Shown: positions 6,295 to 15,941, counted from the first letter of the stretch. The stretch is DNA of 42,539 nucleotides from Firmicutes bacterium UBA1739 (GCA_002315385.1 DCHZ01000028.1:1-42539); one strand, 5' to 3'. Translations and numbers: made by a program. Notes: a model not told the origin generated them from the sequence alone.

Positions 6295-8853
6295 ATGAAA
6301 AAAGTACTTTCATGGGCGCTGGTTTTAGCTCTGGTACTGAGCAGCTTTGCAATGTCATTTGCCGGCGATACAATCAATGCATCGGCAATGAAGGACGCAG
6401 ATAAGATTGTCCACAAAGAAGCTGTAGACGTAATGGTAGCAACCGGCATTATCGGCGGTTATCCAGATGGATACTTCTATCCGGAAAAAACCGTAACAAG
6501 AGCCGAAATGGCTAAAATGATCTCCGTAGCACTCAGCGGTGGAGACGATGTTGGAACTTATTATGCATCAGCATGCAAGTTCTCAGACGCAAAGGACACA
6601 TGGGCAGCAGGTTATGTTGGCTACTGTGCAAACAGCAGAATCATTGACGGAAGAAATGATGACATATTTGATCCGAACGCTACAGTAACAGGTACTGAAG
6701 CAGCTAAGATGGTTCTCGTGGCATTAGGTTATGACACAAAAATCGAAGGTTATGTTGGTTCAAACTGGGCAACAAACGTATTAAAGAAAGCTAAGGAACT
6801 CAAGCTGTTCGACGAAATCGAAAATTTCGTAGCAGGAGATCCTCTCACAAGAGACAATGCTGCACAGATTATCTTCAATGCATTACAGAAATTAAAGGTT
6901 GAATATGATTATGACGCTAAGATTTCCGTAGGCAACACAGAAGTATCTGTTAATACAAAGGCTCAGGAAACTGACTATGCTCTGTATGAAAAAGCATTCG
7001 ACGGCGATCTGGTTAAGAAAGATGCTGATTCAGACAACTTCAAGAGACCTGCTCATTCATGGATTTATGAAAAGGAAAAGATCGGAACATATGTAGATAC
7101 AGCTGACTTCACATTCATCGCAACAGAAGACAAGTCATTCGGAAAAGCTCTCAAGGCTTATGACGAAAACTTCTACGATGATTACGGAAAAGAATGGGAA
7201 ATTGCTTCTTATTATAAAGGCGGCCAGTTTGTAAACGAAGCTTACTTTAACGGAGCACAGTATCCTTTAGTAACAGGTGAACCTGTAATTGATACACCTG
7301 ACAATTTCTGTATCGGTGACAAGGTTGAATTCTATGACGTAACAGATAAGGGAGATGACCTCGATCAGTATATTATCGTAGTATCACATTATGACACAGA
7401 AAAGATCGACGTTGATACAGACGTTAAAGACAGCGATGCGAAGAAAGATATCACAGCTTACATCACAGTAGGAGATGTTGATACAAACAATGTTGACCTC
7501 GAAGGCTATGATGCAGCTACTTACAAAGACGAAGCTGTAATCGCTGTGGCATACTATGACGGTGATTATACAACAACAAGCAAGTCAGATATCCTCGACT
7601 CATACGTTCCTGAAAAGCTGACAGGTACTGTTACGAAGCTCGGCAGCAAGATTTCAATCGACGGAACAACATATGACTATACCGCTTACTATGCAGGTGC
7701 TGACCTCTATGATTTTGATGGCGATTTAGTTGAACTTGACAACAAATATGATTTCTACCTCATCAACGGTTATGTTGACGGTGCGGATTTAGTAGACACC
7801 AAGTCTAAGACATACTACGGTATGCTCGTAAAAGCATCAACATCAGCAGGCACATGGGGTGACGGCGGTCTCGCTAAGATTGTTAAGGCAGACGGAACAG
7901 TTGAATCCTATGAAGTTGACTTAGACGAAGTTACAACATTAGGTCAGTATGTATATGCATCAGATGATAATGCATACCTCGTAGAATATACACTCAATGA
8001 CAAGAACATAGTTGACAGTCTCGAAGAAGGAGACACTTGGGTTAAGAGCGACGTTAAAATGAAGAACGGAATCCTCAGCGGTAAGGAAGTAGCTGAAACT
8101 GCTGTAGCATTCTACTATGACGACATTGATGAAGAATGGTCTGTTTACAAGTATGATGACCTCAAGGCTGCATCTGAAATCAGCACTGCCACAATGATTG
8201 ACGATTCAAACATGAAACTTGTTGCACTTGAACTCACAGACAGTCTCACAGGCGATGCAAATTCAGTAATCGCTTTAGTAACAGATGCTCACTGGTATAG
8301 AACATCAGGTTCTAAGGGTTACTACGAAGTAACAGCTCTGGTTGACGGTGTAGAAAAAGAATATGTGACAACTACAGGCAGCAATCCACCGGCTCCAGAC
8401 GAAAACACCTTCTACAAGTTCACATTAAACGCTAACGGCGAAATCTCTAATGTAACTGCTATGGACAGAGCTAATCTTAGCGACATTGATGAAGATTTAG
8501 ATAAGACAGATATCGGTGTATACACTGAATTTTCAGGTAGTTACCCATATACAAGATATAGAACGTTTACTGTAGTTGACAGATCAGGTTCAAACCTCGA
8601 AATCCGTAGATCTGAGACTAAACGTCTCTCAGTAGGCTCTCTGTATGTATATTCATGGGATGCTGAAGAAGGCGAATTTGTATGGACAGTTGAAAAGCTC
8701 AATACTCTTGAATTAAACGTAGACACAGTATCCTTCTTACAGACAACAAAGGCTCAGACAAACTGGAATGTGGTAGTTCAGATTAAAGATGACGGACAGC
8801 ATTCATCACTTATGAAGGTTACAAAGGTTGAAGATTTATTCAGTACTATCTAA
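6295..8853 (+). CDS. Major S-layer-type protein with three N-terminal SLH domains
   Basis: An 852-residue exported surface protein. A signal peptide (MKKVLSWALVLALVLSSFAMSFAG) is followed by three SLH domains (about 33-80, 95-145, 155-200), seen in GYPDGYFYPEKTVTRAEMAK, FDPNATVTGTEAAKM and LTRDNAAQIIFNAL. SLH domains bind pyruvylated wall polymers. The remaining 650 residues are acidic and rich in Asp, Tyr, Thr and Val, with beta-rich spacing, as in self-assembling S-layer proteins; I recognise no named domain there. Codon use is unlike the neighbours (many AAG, ACA, TCA, GTT, few GGG or CGN), the mark of very high expression. Promoter, structured leader, perfect SD and downstream terminator all fit an abundant protein. 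Whether it is the main S-layer subunit is inference. Confidence 0.88.
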   Translation: MKKVLSWALVLALVLSSFAMSFAGDTINASAMKDADKIVHKEAVDVMVATGIIGGYPDGYFYPEKTVTRAEMAKMISVALSGGDDVGTYYASACKFSDAKDTWAAGYVGYCANSRIIDGRNDDIFDPNATVTGTEAAKMVLVALGYDTKIEGYVGSNWATNVLKKAKELKLFDEIENFVAGDPLTRDNAAQIIFNALQKLKVEYDYDAKISVGNTEVSVNTKAQETDYALYEKAFDGDLVKKDADSDNFKRPAHSWIYEKEKIGTYVDTADFTFIATEDKSFGKALKAYDENFYDDYGKEWEIASYYKGGQFVNEAYFNGAQYPLVTGEPVIDTPDNFCIGDKVEFYDVTDKGDDLDQYIIVVSHYDTEKIDVDTDVKDSDAKKDITAYITVGDVDTNNVDLEGYDAATYKDEAVIAVAYYDGDYTTTSKSDILDSYVPEKLTGTVTKLGSKISIDGTTYDYTAYYAGADLYDFDGDLVELDNKYDFYLINGYVDGADLVDTKSKTYYGMLVKASTSAGTWGDGGLAKIVKADGTVESYEVDLDEVTTLGQYVYASDDNAYLVEYTLNDKNIVDSLEEGDTWVKSDVKMKNGILSGKEVAETAVAFYYDDIDEEWSVYKYDDLKAASEISTATMIDDSNMKLVALELTDSLTGDANSVIALVTDAHWYRTSGSKGYYEVTALVDGVEKEYVTTTGSNPPAPDENTFYKFTLNANGEISNVTAMDRANLSDIDEDLDKTDIGVYTEFSGSYPYTRYRTFTVVDRSGSNLEIRRSETKRLSVGSLYVYSWDAEEGEFVWTVEKLNTLELNVDTVSFLQTTKAQTNWNVVVQIKDDGQHSSLMKVTKVEDLFSTI

Positions 8854-8886
8854 AAACTGAATGATATAGCCTAAAGCTTAAAACTC

Positions 8887-8915
8887 AGGCAGTCGGGAAA
8901 CCGGCTGCCTGTTTT
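8887..8915 (+). terminator. Terminator of the S-layer gene
   Basis: AGGCAGTCGG pairs with CCGGCTGCCT around a short GAAA-type loop, then GTTTTG. It lies 34 bases after the stop. Confidence 0.85.
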
Positions 8916-8979
8916 GTATTTACTTTTAAGGGGAATTGATGTAAGATATCTGTAAGAAACTATTGAGGGGGTAAAACGC

Positions 8980-10377
8980 ATGAAGTATAAAACAATCAGA
9001 ATAATTATAGCGTCAGTGCTGGTGGCGGTACTGAGTACGGCGACAGTTTTTGCCGGAACGGTACCTTCGGATGTGAGCGGTAAGTCCTGTGAAAAGGCGG
9101 TGGAAGCATTGACCGATAAGAGCATAATTACCGGGGATACAGACGGGCTTTTCCATCCGGATTCCTACCTGACAAGAGCACAGGTATGTAAAATGCTGGC
9201 AGCCGCTATGAAGCTATATTCCGAAAGCTCCGCAGGCAGCGGTTTTAAGGATATGGATGGTTATGCCTGGGCTGAGGGCTATATTAAAATGATGGCGGAA
9301 AAGGGCATAGCGACAGGCTATCCCGACGAAACCTTCAGACCGGGAGAAAACGTGACTGTTGCCGAACTCACAACCTTTGTAATGAGAGCCTGCGGGGTTA
9401 AGGATGCAGAGCTCGGAGGAAAGTGGCCCGAAAACTTCATAACAAAGGCGGAGGAGATGGGGTTGTATGAAAACTGCATAGACAATCCACCGGAAAAGAG
9501 AAATGAAAAGGCAACAAAAGCACAGGCGGCGGTACTGATTTACAATACTCTGGAATTAATTGAAAAAGCATGGAGCAGCGAAGATACCGCAGGAAAAGAA
9601 GAAATAAAAAAATCAGATTACATATACGGAAAGATAACCTTTGAAAACGCTGCTTCTGAGATTAACGGAATAAAGCTGGCGGAGGACGTGAGGATTTACG
9701 CTTACGGTAAGTCGGCGGATTATTCAAAGGATATGGTGCTGCCACAGACCTCCGTAATGAATACTCAGCAGAGAATAAAGTATATCAATGTTTCAACCAA
9801 TGCTTTTTATTATGTGAAGGACAAGGAAGTGACGGAAATTATTCTGCCGACGGACTGTGGATTCAGCGGAAGAGTTTACGGGGTAATTAATGACAGCTCA
9901 ATAGAGGATATTTCATCTAAAAAAACAGTTCAGGAACTGGAAGTGCTGGCAGCCGGACAGAAAACCCTGTGGGACTGCAAAACATATGTGTTTATTTTTC
10001 CGTCTGAAATCGAAGCTGCCATCGCGGAAGGAAGAATTGCGGAACTGACAGCTTCAAAAGGAGAAGTCAGTGCCGTAGAAACGAAATTAGATAACATGAC
10101 AGGAAAAAGGCATGTGGAACTCGGGATTCCCGAAGGAAATGCGACCTGCGAATGGAAAGAAGTAGCCGGAAAAGACACAGCGAAAAAGAACATAAAGCTG
10201 GAAAACGGTGAATACGTTCCGTACAAAGATGCTGTATCCGTTTATGTGATGAATGATGACAGAGACGGATATGTAATCGGTAATGTTAACTCAATTAAAA
10301 AAGGTTATTCGGTAAGACTTTATGATGTTACCGATGACGACGATGATTCGGCGGATATCATAGTAGTAAAACCGTAA
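8980..10377 (+). CDS. Second SLH-domain surface protein
   Basis: A 465-residue exported protein. It has a signal peptide (MKYKTIRIIIASVLVAVLS, then TATVFAG) and three SLH domains in about residues 27-200, with motifs LFHPDSYLTRAQVCKM, GYPDETFRPGENVTVAE and the weaker KATKAQAAVLIYNTLE. The C-terminal 265 residues match no family I know; they contain YVKDKEVTEIILPTDCGFSG and end with a run of Asp (DVTDDDDDSADIIVVKP). Codon use is ordinary, unlike the large protein before it, so expression is probably lower. ATG follows GAGGGGGTAAAACGC. A terminator separates it from the first SLH gene and another follows, so it seems monocistronic. It probably attaches to the wall and carries an accessory or assembly role; the function is unknown. 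Confidence 0.85.
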   Translation: MKYKTIRIIIASVLVAVLSTATVFAGTVPSDVSGKSCEKAVEALTDKSIITGDTDGLFHPDSYLTRAQVCKMLAAAMKLYSESSAGSGFKDMDGYAWAEGYIKMMAEKGIATGYPDETFRPGENVTVAELTTFVMRACGVKDAELGGKWPENFITKAEEMGLYENCIDNPPEKRNEKATKAQAAVLIYNTLELIEKAWSSEDTAGKEEIKKSDYIYGKITFENAASEINGIKLAEDVRIYAYGKSADYSKDMVLPQTSVMNTQQRIKYINVSTNAFYYVKDKEVTEIILPTDCGFSGRVYGVINDSSIEDISSKKTVQELEVLAAGQKTLWDCKTYVFIFPSEIEAAIAEGRIAELTASKGEVSAVETKLDNMTGKRHVELGIPEGNATCEWKEVAGKDTAKKNIKLENGEYVPYKDAVSVYVMNDDRDGYVIGNVNSIKKGYSVRLYDVTDDDDDSADIIVVKP

Positions 10378-10420
10378 AAGTCCCGTTTCGGACGTTTTAA
10401 TACTCTTAAATCGAAATACT

Positions 10421-10461
10421 GTCTCCATATTTGTGAAATACCGCAAATGTGGAGACTTTTT
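10421..10461 (+). terminator. Terminator after the second SLH gene
   Basis: GTCTCCATATTTG (10421-10433) pairs with CAAATGTGGAGAC (10444-10456) with one G-U pair, followed by TTTTT. Confidence 0.85.
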
Positions 10462-10543
10462 GAGTGAGATATATATTTTTGCACCGGTGAAGGTGTTCTG
10501 CTTAGGCAAATATATTAAGTTTATATGAAGAAGGCTGTAAATA

Positions 10544-10572
10544 TTGTAATGAGCGGGTATAAATGTTAGAAT
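10544..10572 (+). promoter_or_regulatory. Promoter of the CapD/EpsC-like gene
   Basis: TTGTAA (10544-10549) and TAGAAT (10567-10572), spacer 17, lie 29 bases before the start codon. Confidence 0.6.
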
Positions 10573-10601
10573 AAACATATTTTAGTTTTTGGAGAAACAG
10601 T

Positions 10602-12455
10602 ATGCAGAAAACAGTCAGGATTACGGGATTAATCATCCTGGATATGGTGATAATAATATGTTCATATCTGCTTGCCTTTAGGCTCAGATATGATTTTGTA
10701 ACAGAATCGACGGCCTACATTACATATTTCGGCGGCTTCAGCAGAATATGGTTTGTTCTGCTGGCGGTGAAGACAGCCATTCTTTTTATCTTCGGTATGT
10801 ATAAAGTCTTATGGAGGTTTGCCGGAGCTGCGGATATTCTCAGAGTAATTGCAGCGGTACTGACAGCAGATTTTGCCGCGGAAATCATTAATGTTCTTTA
10901 TACCGGAGACATGCAGATTACCCTTGCGCTTATTAATTTCATTATAGATCTGCTGCTGTTAGGAGGTATCAGAGTTTTTTATAATTCTGTGGGCAGATTC
11001 GGACTGAGGATAGGGAAAAAGGATGAGAATAATAAACTGAAAAGAGTATTGATTGTAGGTTCCGGTTATAATGCCGAAGCCATTATTGAAAAAATGAGAA
11101 TTCACGCGGACGAAATCAACCGGATACCGGTAGCAGTGATAGATGACAATAAAAACCGAACGGGAAAGATTCTTTCCGGAATAAAAATTGCCGGGATAAA
11201 AAAAGATATAGTCAGAGTTTCAAGAAAATTTGAAATCGATGAAATATATATCATGATACCTTCCGCCAGAAAGAAGACTCTGGAGAATACCATGGCCGAA
11301 GCGGAAAAAACCGGATGCAAAATAAAAATATTCCCTACGATTGAAGAGCTCATCGAAGAAAAGGTGAAAATAAGTACGCACAATGAAATCAGTATGGATG
11401 AAATCTTCGGAAGAGAAAAAATTGAGATAAATAACAAGGAAGTGCAAAGCTGTTTCAGGGGCAGGATTATTCTGATAGCCGGAGCCGGAGGCTCCATAGG
11501 AGGTGAGATTGCCCGGCAGGTGGCGGCATATTCCCCCAGGAGAATTATTCTTCTGGATATTTCCGAAAAAAATCTTTTTGAGCTTCAGTCGGAAATAAAA
11601 AGAAAGCACAGTGAAACCGACGTCCGTTCCATAATATGCTCAGTAACCGATGCCGCACGGATAAACAGAGTATTTGCTCAGAATAAGCCCCATATAGTAA
11701 TTCACGGTGCGGCTCATAAGAATGTGATACTTATGGAGAATAACGTCAGTGAAGCGGTAAGAAATAATGTTAAAGGAACCCTGAACTTAATTCAGGTCAG
11801 TGAAACATATGCCGCAGAGAAATTCGTTTATATTTCATCCGATAAGGCTGTAAATCCTGCGGGAGTAGCGGGAATGACGGTAAAAGTCTGTGAACGGTTT
11901 GTAAGTATGAAATCACAGGATTCAAAGGTGCAGTTCCTTTCCGTAAGGCTGGGTAACATTATCGGAAGCGACGGCAGTGTGGTGCCGCTGTTTAAGCGTC
12001 AGATAGAAGACGGCGGACCGGTAACCCTTACCCATCCGGATGCGGTAAGATTTTATCTTCCTTTGAATACCGGTGTAAGACTGATTCTGCAGTCCGTTGC
12101 GATGAGCAGGGGAGGAGAAATATATACAGTCAATTACGGGAAAGCCGTAAAGGTAAAAGAACTGGCGGAAAATATGATAGAAAACGCCGGGCTGAAACCC
12201 TATGAGGATATTGATATAAAGGTTATCGGCCTCAGAGAAGGAGAACGGCTGGCGGAAAAGCTACTTCCGGAGAATCAGTTTATTCGTCTGACATCCCATA
12301 AGAATATTGTTTCAATTGTTGAGGAGCCGGTGGACCGGGAAGAAATGATGAGAGAATTCGGGCTGCTCACCGAAAATCTGGACAATGAGGATGAAAGCGA
12401 AATAAGGGCAGCTCTTGAACGTCTTGCCTCGGATTTTGCTGTTGAAACAGTATAA
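10602..12455 (+). CDS. Membrane-bound UDP-sugar 4,6-dehydratase-like protein (CapD/EpsC family)
   Basis: A 617-residue polysaccharide biosynthesis protein. Four membrane helices occupy about residues 5-125. A first Rossmann-like domain follows (RVLIVGSGYNAEAII, about 147-161), then the catalytic extended-SDR domain with IAGAGGSIGGEIARQ (about 290). Family members convert UDP-GlcNAc to a 4-keto-6-deoxy sugar for capsule, glycan or glycoprotein synthesis. HGAAHKNV and SSDKAVNP are present. The segment after it, where the family usually reads NPTNVMGATKR (Met and Lys of the MxxxK site), reads NPAGVAGMTVK, so the catalytic Met is Ala and the Lys is moved by one. Activity may be altered. It stands alone behind its own promoter, next to S-layer genes, and may serve surface glycan synthesis. 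It is the long EpsC-like form rather than a soluble FlaA1 type. Confidence 0.9.
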   Translation: MQKTVRITGLIILDMVIIICSYLLAFRLRYDFVTESTAYITYFGGFSRIWFVLLAVKTAILFIFGMYKVLWRFAGAADILRVIAAVLTADFAAEIINVLYTGDMQITLALINFIIDLLLLGGIRVFYNSVGRFGLRIGKKDENNKLKRVLIVGSGYNAEAIIEKMRIHADEINRIPVAVIDDNKNRTGKILSGIKIAGIKKDIVRVSRKFEIDEIYIMIPSARKKTLENTMAEAEKTGCKIKIFPTIEELIEEKVKISTHNEISMDEIFGREKIEINNKEVQSCFRGRIILIAGAGGSIGGEIARQVAAYSPRRIILLDISEKNLFELQSEIKRKHSETDVRSIICSVTDAARINRVFAQNKPHIVIHGAAHKNVILMENNVSEAVRNNVKGTLNLIQVSETYAAEKFVYISSDKAVNPAGVAGMTVKVCERFVSMKSQDSKVQFLSVRLGNIIGSDGSVVPLFKRQIEDGGPVTLTHPDAVRFYLPLNTGVRLILQSVAMSRGGEIYTVNYGKAVKVKELAENMIENAGLKPYEDIDIKVIGLREGERLAEKLLPENQFIRLTSHKNIVSIVEEPVDREEMMREFGLLTENLDNEDESEIRAALERLASDFAVETV

Positions 12456-12481
12456 TTTTGGAAAAATCCACAAAAGCATAA

Positions 12482-12496
12482 TCAAAAATGGTATAC
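12482..12496 (+). promoter_or_regulatory. Extended -10 promoter of crt
   Basis: TGGTATACT, a TGN-TATACT extended -10, lies about 75 bases before crt. No clear -35 is seen. A weak CAGGA/TCCTG hairpin lies in the leader. Confidence 0.4.
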
Positions 12497-12566
12497 TGAA
12501 ATAGTAAACAATGCAGGAATGAATCAGTAAAATCCTGTAATAATATGCATAATAAAGGAGGACACT

Positions 12567-13349
12567 ATGTCAAACTTTGAAACCTTATTATTCAAAAAGG
12601 AAGGTGCGATTGCCTATATCACAATTAACCGTCCGAAGGCAATGAATGCTCTCAATACTCATGTCATTGAAGAACTGGGACAGGCCATTGATCTGGTGGA
12701 AGCTGATAAGAGCATCAGAATTCTGATAATAACAGGCGAAGGCAGAGCCTTTGTGGCAGGTGCGGATATCGCGCAGATGAGAGATTTTAATCCGGGTCAG
12801 GGCAGAGAGCTTGCAATGAAGGGCTCAGAGGTTATGAGACGAATAGAATTTCTTGAAGCTGTAACCATTGCTGCGGTAAACGGATTTGCGCTCGGAGGCG
12901 GATGTGAGCTGGCTTTGAGCTGTGATTTGAGAATTGCTGCCGAAACAGCCAGATTCGGACAGCCGGAAGTAGGTATAGGAATTACTCCGGGATTTTCCGG
13001 AACTCAGAGACTGCCGAGAGTGGTAGGTCAGGCAAAAGCGAAGGAAATGATTCTTACCGGCGATGCGATTTCCGCGGCAGAAGCAGAAAGAATCGGTCTG
13101 GTAAACAAGGTGGTACCTTTGGAAAATCTTATGGAGGAGGCTGAAAAGCTGGCGGCAAGGATTCTTAAGAACGCACCTATTGCGGTAAGATATTCAAATG
13201 CGGCAATACAGAGGGGCTGTGAGAAGGATATTGAAACGGGAATTACCATCGAGAGCAGCTTCTTCGATATGTGCTTTGCCACAGAGGATCAGAAGGAAGG
13301 AATGACTGCTTTTCTGGAGAAGAGAAAAGCTGAATTTAAAGACAGATAA
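12567..13349 (+). CDS. crt: Enoyl-CoA hydratase (crotonase; 3-hydroxybutyryl-CoA dehydratase)
   Basis: It hydrates or dehydrates short-chain enoyl/3-hydroxyacyl-CoA, here most likely crotonyl-CoA and 3-hydroxybutyryl-CoA. It has 260 residues, normal for the family. The oxyanion-hole region GRAFVAGADIAQM (about 62-74) and FALGGGCELALSCDLR (about 107-122) are present, with both catalytic glutamates in GGGCELAL and GQPEVGIG. ATG follows AAAGGAGG. hbd begins 23 bases downstream, giving the classical crt-hbd pair of clostridial butyrate metabolism. The thiolase, butyryl-CoA dehydrogenase and Etf genes are not in the window, so the direction of the pathway cannot be read here. Confidence 0.95.
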   Translation: MSNFETLLFKKEGAIAYITINRPKAMNALNTHVIEELGQAIDLVEADKSIRILIITGEGRAFVAGADIAQMRDFNPGQGRELAMKGSEVMRRIEFLEAVTIAAVNGFALGGGCELALSCDLRIAAETARFGQPEVGIGITPGFSGTQRLPRVVGQAKAKEMILTGDAISAAEAERIGLVNKVVPLENLMEEAEKLAARILKNAPIAVRYSNAAIQRGCEKDIETGITIESSFFDMCFATEDQKEGMTAFLEKRKAEFKDR

Positions 13350-13372
13350 TAATATTTCAGGAGGATATAATA

Positions 13373-14221
13373 ATGAAAAAAATTGGCGTACTCGGAACAG
13401 GTACAATGGGAGCTGGCATTATTCAGGTGCTGGCTCAGAACGGTTATGAGGTTGTTCTCAGAGCAAGAAGAGAAACTTCAGTTGAAAAAGGTATTGCTAC
13501 AGTTAATAAGAATTTAGACAGATTGGTAGCGAAGGAAAAAATTACCGCAGCGGAAAAAGAAGAAATCATGAGCAGAGTTCACGGTTCAACCGATATTTCC
13601 ATCGTAAAAGATGCGGACCTCATTATTGAAGCTGCAACTGAAGAAATGGAATCCAAGAAGGCACTTTTTGCGGAACTGGATGCACTGTGCAAACCGGGAA
13701 CTATTATTGCAACAAATACTTCGTCATTGTCAATCACGGAAATCGCTTCCGCTACAAACAGACCTGACAGGATTATCGGTATGCATTTCTTCAATCCGGT
13801 ACCTGCTATGAAGCTTGTTGAGATAATTAAAGGGCTCACAACCTCCGATGAAACAAGAGACGTAATTCTTGACTTAACAAAAAATATCGGAAAGACACCT
13901 GTTGAAGTTCAGGAAGCTCCGGGATTTGTTGTAAACAGAATCCTCGTTCCGATGGTTAACGAAGGTATAGGAATTCTTGCAGACGGAGTGGCAAAGGCAG
14001 AAGATATTGATGCCGCTATGAAGCTGGGTGCAAATCATCCGATGGGACCTCTTGAATTGGGTGACCTGATCGGTCTCGATGTTTGTCTGGCTATCATGAA
14101 TACTCTCTATACGGAATTCGGTGATACAAAATACAGACCTCATCCACTGCTCAAGAAGATGGTCAGAGCAGGTAAACTCGGAAGAAAGACAGGAGAAGGT
14201 TTCTATAACTATAAAAAATAG
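13373..14221 (+). CDS. hbd: 3-hydroxybutyryl-CoA dehydrogenase
   Basis: It reduces acetoacetyl-CoA to 3-hydroxybutyryl-CoA with NAD(P)H, the step before crotonase. It has 282 residues, as in clostridial Hbd. The dinucleotide-binding GTGTMGAGIIQVLA is near residues 7-20. IIATNTSSLSITEIA and the catalytic histidine in GMHFFNPVPAMKLVE (about 138-142) follow. The C-terminal substrate domain contains NRILVPMVNEG and ends GRKTGEGFYNYKK, the usual family end. SD AGGAGG precedes ATG. It lies 23 bases after crt and before a bidirectional terminator shared with rho. Codon use resembles that of a well-expressed gene. Confidence 0.96.
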   Translation: MKKIGVLGTGTMGAGIIQVLAQNGYEVVLRARRETSVEKGIATVNKNLDRLVAKEKITAAEKEEIMSRVHGSTDISIVKDADLIIEAATEEMESKKALFAELDALCKPGTIIATNTSSLSITEIASATNRPDRIIGMHFFNPVPAMKLVEIIKGLTTSDETRDVILDLTKNIGKTPVEVQEAPGFVVNRILVPMVNEGIGILADGVAKAEDIDAAMKLGANHPMGPLELGDLIGLDVCLAIMNTLYTEFGDTKYRPHPLLKKMVRAGKLGRKTGEGFYNYKK

Positions 14222-14334
14222 TACAGAATCCGTCAGCGAGGATTAAAACCGACAGCAGAAAATGAAATACTGAGGATTAATGATCCGCGGAGTGAATAAT
14301 TGATTCATGTAGAGAAGAGTTTACGAAAAAAAAA

Positions 14335-14370
14335 CAGCCGGTGTCGATATTTTCGAAGCCGGCTGTATAT
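14335..14370. terminator. Bidirectional terminator between hbd and rho
   Basis: CAGCCGG (14335-14341) pairs with CCGGCTG (14359-14365), with an inner TCGA stem. On the minus strand a run of nine T's follows; on the plus strand the tail is TATATGTTTTT. Confidence 0.85.
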
Positions 14371-14404
14371 GTTTTTGCCGATAATTTCCCGCGGGAATAA
14401 CAGG

Positions 14405-15886
14405 CTATTTAATTGAAGAATACGAATTTTTATCAAAACGCAGATTTTTGATTTTCTTAACAAAGTCGGCGTTTGTTTTTGTACTCATGAGATAGTTGAT
14501 TATGGTTTCCGCGGCATCCTGATTTGCACCGTTTCCAAGAGCTCTGCGCATAGCCCAGATGGCTTCCATTTCTTCTGACTGCAGGAGAAGGTCTTCCCTT
14601 CTGGTGCCGGATTTGTTTAAATCGATGGCCGGGAAAATTCTCTTTTCGGAAAGCTTTCTGTCAAGATGAAGCTCCATGTTTCCGGTGCCTTTAAATTCCT
14701 CGAAAATAACATCATCCATTCTGCTGCCTGTTTCGATAAGTGCGGTAGCAAGAATGGTTATACTGCCTCCTTCTTCGAGATTTCTGGCTGCTCCGAAAAA
14801 CTTCTTGGGTTTATGAAGTGCTCCCGGATCAAGCCCTCCCGACAGAGTACGTCCGGTGGGGGGGATTGTCAGGTTATATGCTCTGGCAAGGCGGGTAATA
14901 CTGTCCAGAAGAATAACAACGTCTTTTCCGTGTTCCGCAAGCCGCTGGGCTCTGGCCAGCACCATTTCGGCAACTTTAATATGATGCTGAGGCATCTCGT
15001 CGAAGGTGGAGTAAATAACCTCCCCTTCTATCGATCTCTGCATGTCGGTAACCTCTTCGGGACGCTCGTCTATAAGAAGCACAATCAGCTCGATATCATT
15101 GTGAAGTTTGGTAATGCTGTTTGCCACTTTCTTGAGTAGGACAGTTTTACCGGCTTTGGGCGGAGCCACAATAAGACCACGCTGACCCTTGCCTATGGGG
15201 GCAATAAGATCTATCAGTCTTGTCGAAAGGTCTGAGGGATTAATTTCAAGATTCAGCTTTTCGTTTGGGAAAACGGGTGTAAGACTGTCAAAGTCTTTTC
15301 GATTGATGGCAACGCTTAAAGGATCATCATTTACTGTGTTTACATACAGAAGTGCCCGGAATTTTTCTCCCTCGTTGGGCGGTCGGGTAATACCCTTGAC
15401 TTTATCTCCGGTTTTTAATCTGAATCGTCTGATTTGTGCAGGTGATACATATACATCACTGTCACTTGTCAGGAAATTGTGAAATCTCAGAAAGCCGAAA
15501 TTATTTCCTTCAGACATTTCCAGAATACCCTCTACAGTCTCTTTCAATTCATCCGGAACTCTTTTTTTCTGTGAATCCTCTGCAGGAGGAGTCCGGTTAT
15601 CCGCAAATCCATGCCCGAAAGTAACGGCAGGAGCACTTACGGCAGATTCATGAATGTTTTCAGTCGGTTCAACTTTGAATTTTTCAGAAGAGTCGGCTGT
15701 AAAAACAGCTTCGGTCGGAATAATTTGAGTTGAGGGATTTTCTGTTTTGGAATTCGTCTGATTAATATTTAATAAGGCTTCGAGGATTTCCGTTTTTTTC
15801 ATTTTATCGCAGCCGGGAAGGCCGAAAGCTTTGGCTATTTCCCTGAGTTCCGCGACTTTTTTCGCTTTTAGCTCTTTTTCGTTCAC
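14405..15886 (-). CDS. rho: Transcription termination factor Rho
   Basis: A hexameric RNA-dependent ATPase that ends transcription. It has 493 residues, longer than E. coli Rho (419). The N-terminal Rho_N helical domain (1-40) is followed by a low-complexity insert of about 70 residues (41-112), then the RNA-binding cold-shock-like domain (about 118-185, with GNNFGFLRF and DVYVSP). The ATPase core has Walker A APPKAGKT (241-248), LIDERPEEV, DSITRLARAYN and SGGLDPGALHKPKKFFGAARN. The start is GTG with GGAGGAAACC upstream. It follows rpiB by 55 bases and is probably co-transcribed with sua5 and rpiB. Clostridial Rho often has such linker insertions. Confidence 0.97.
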   Translation of the reverse strand: MNEKELKAKKVAELREIAKAFGLPGCDKMKKTEILEALLNINQTNSKTENPSTQIIPTEAVFTADSSEKFKVEPTENIHESAVSAPAVTFGHGFADNRTPPAEDSQKKRVPDELKETVEGILEMSEGNNFGFLRFHNFLTSDSDVYVSPAQIRRFRLKTGDKVKGITRPPNEGEKFRALLYVNTVNDDPLSVAINRKDFDSLTPVFPNEKLNLEINPSDLSTRLIDLIAPIGKGQRGLIVAPPKAGKTVLLKKVANSITKLHNDIELIVLLIDERPEEVTDMQRSIEGEVIYSTFDEMPQHHIKVAEMVLARAQRLAEHGKDVVILLDSITRLARAYNLTIPPTGRTLSGGLDPGALHKPKKFFGAARNLEEGGSITILATALIETGSRMDDVIFEEFKGTGNMELHLDRKLSEKRIFPAIDLNKSGTRREDLLLQSEEMEAIWAMRRALGNGANQDAAETIINYLMSTKTNADFVKKIKNLRFDKNSYSSIK

Positions 15887-15941
15887 GGTTTCCTCCGAAA
15901 TGATTATTTAGAAATATGATTTAATAAATTATATATGCATT

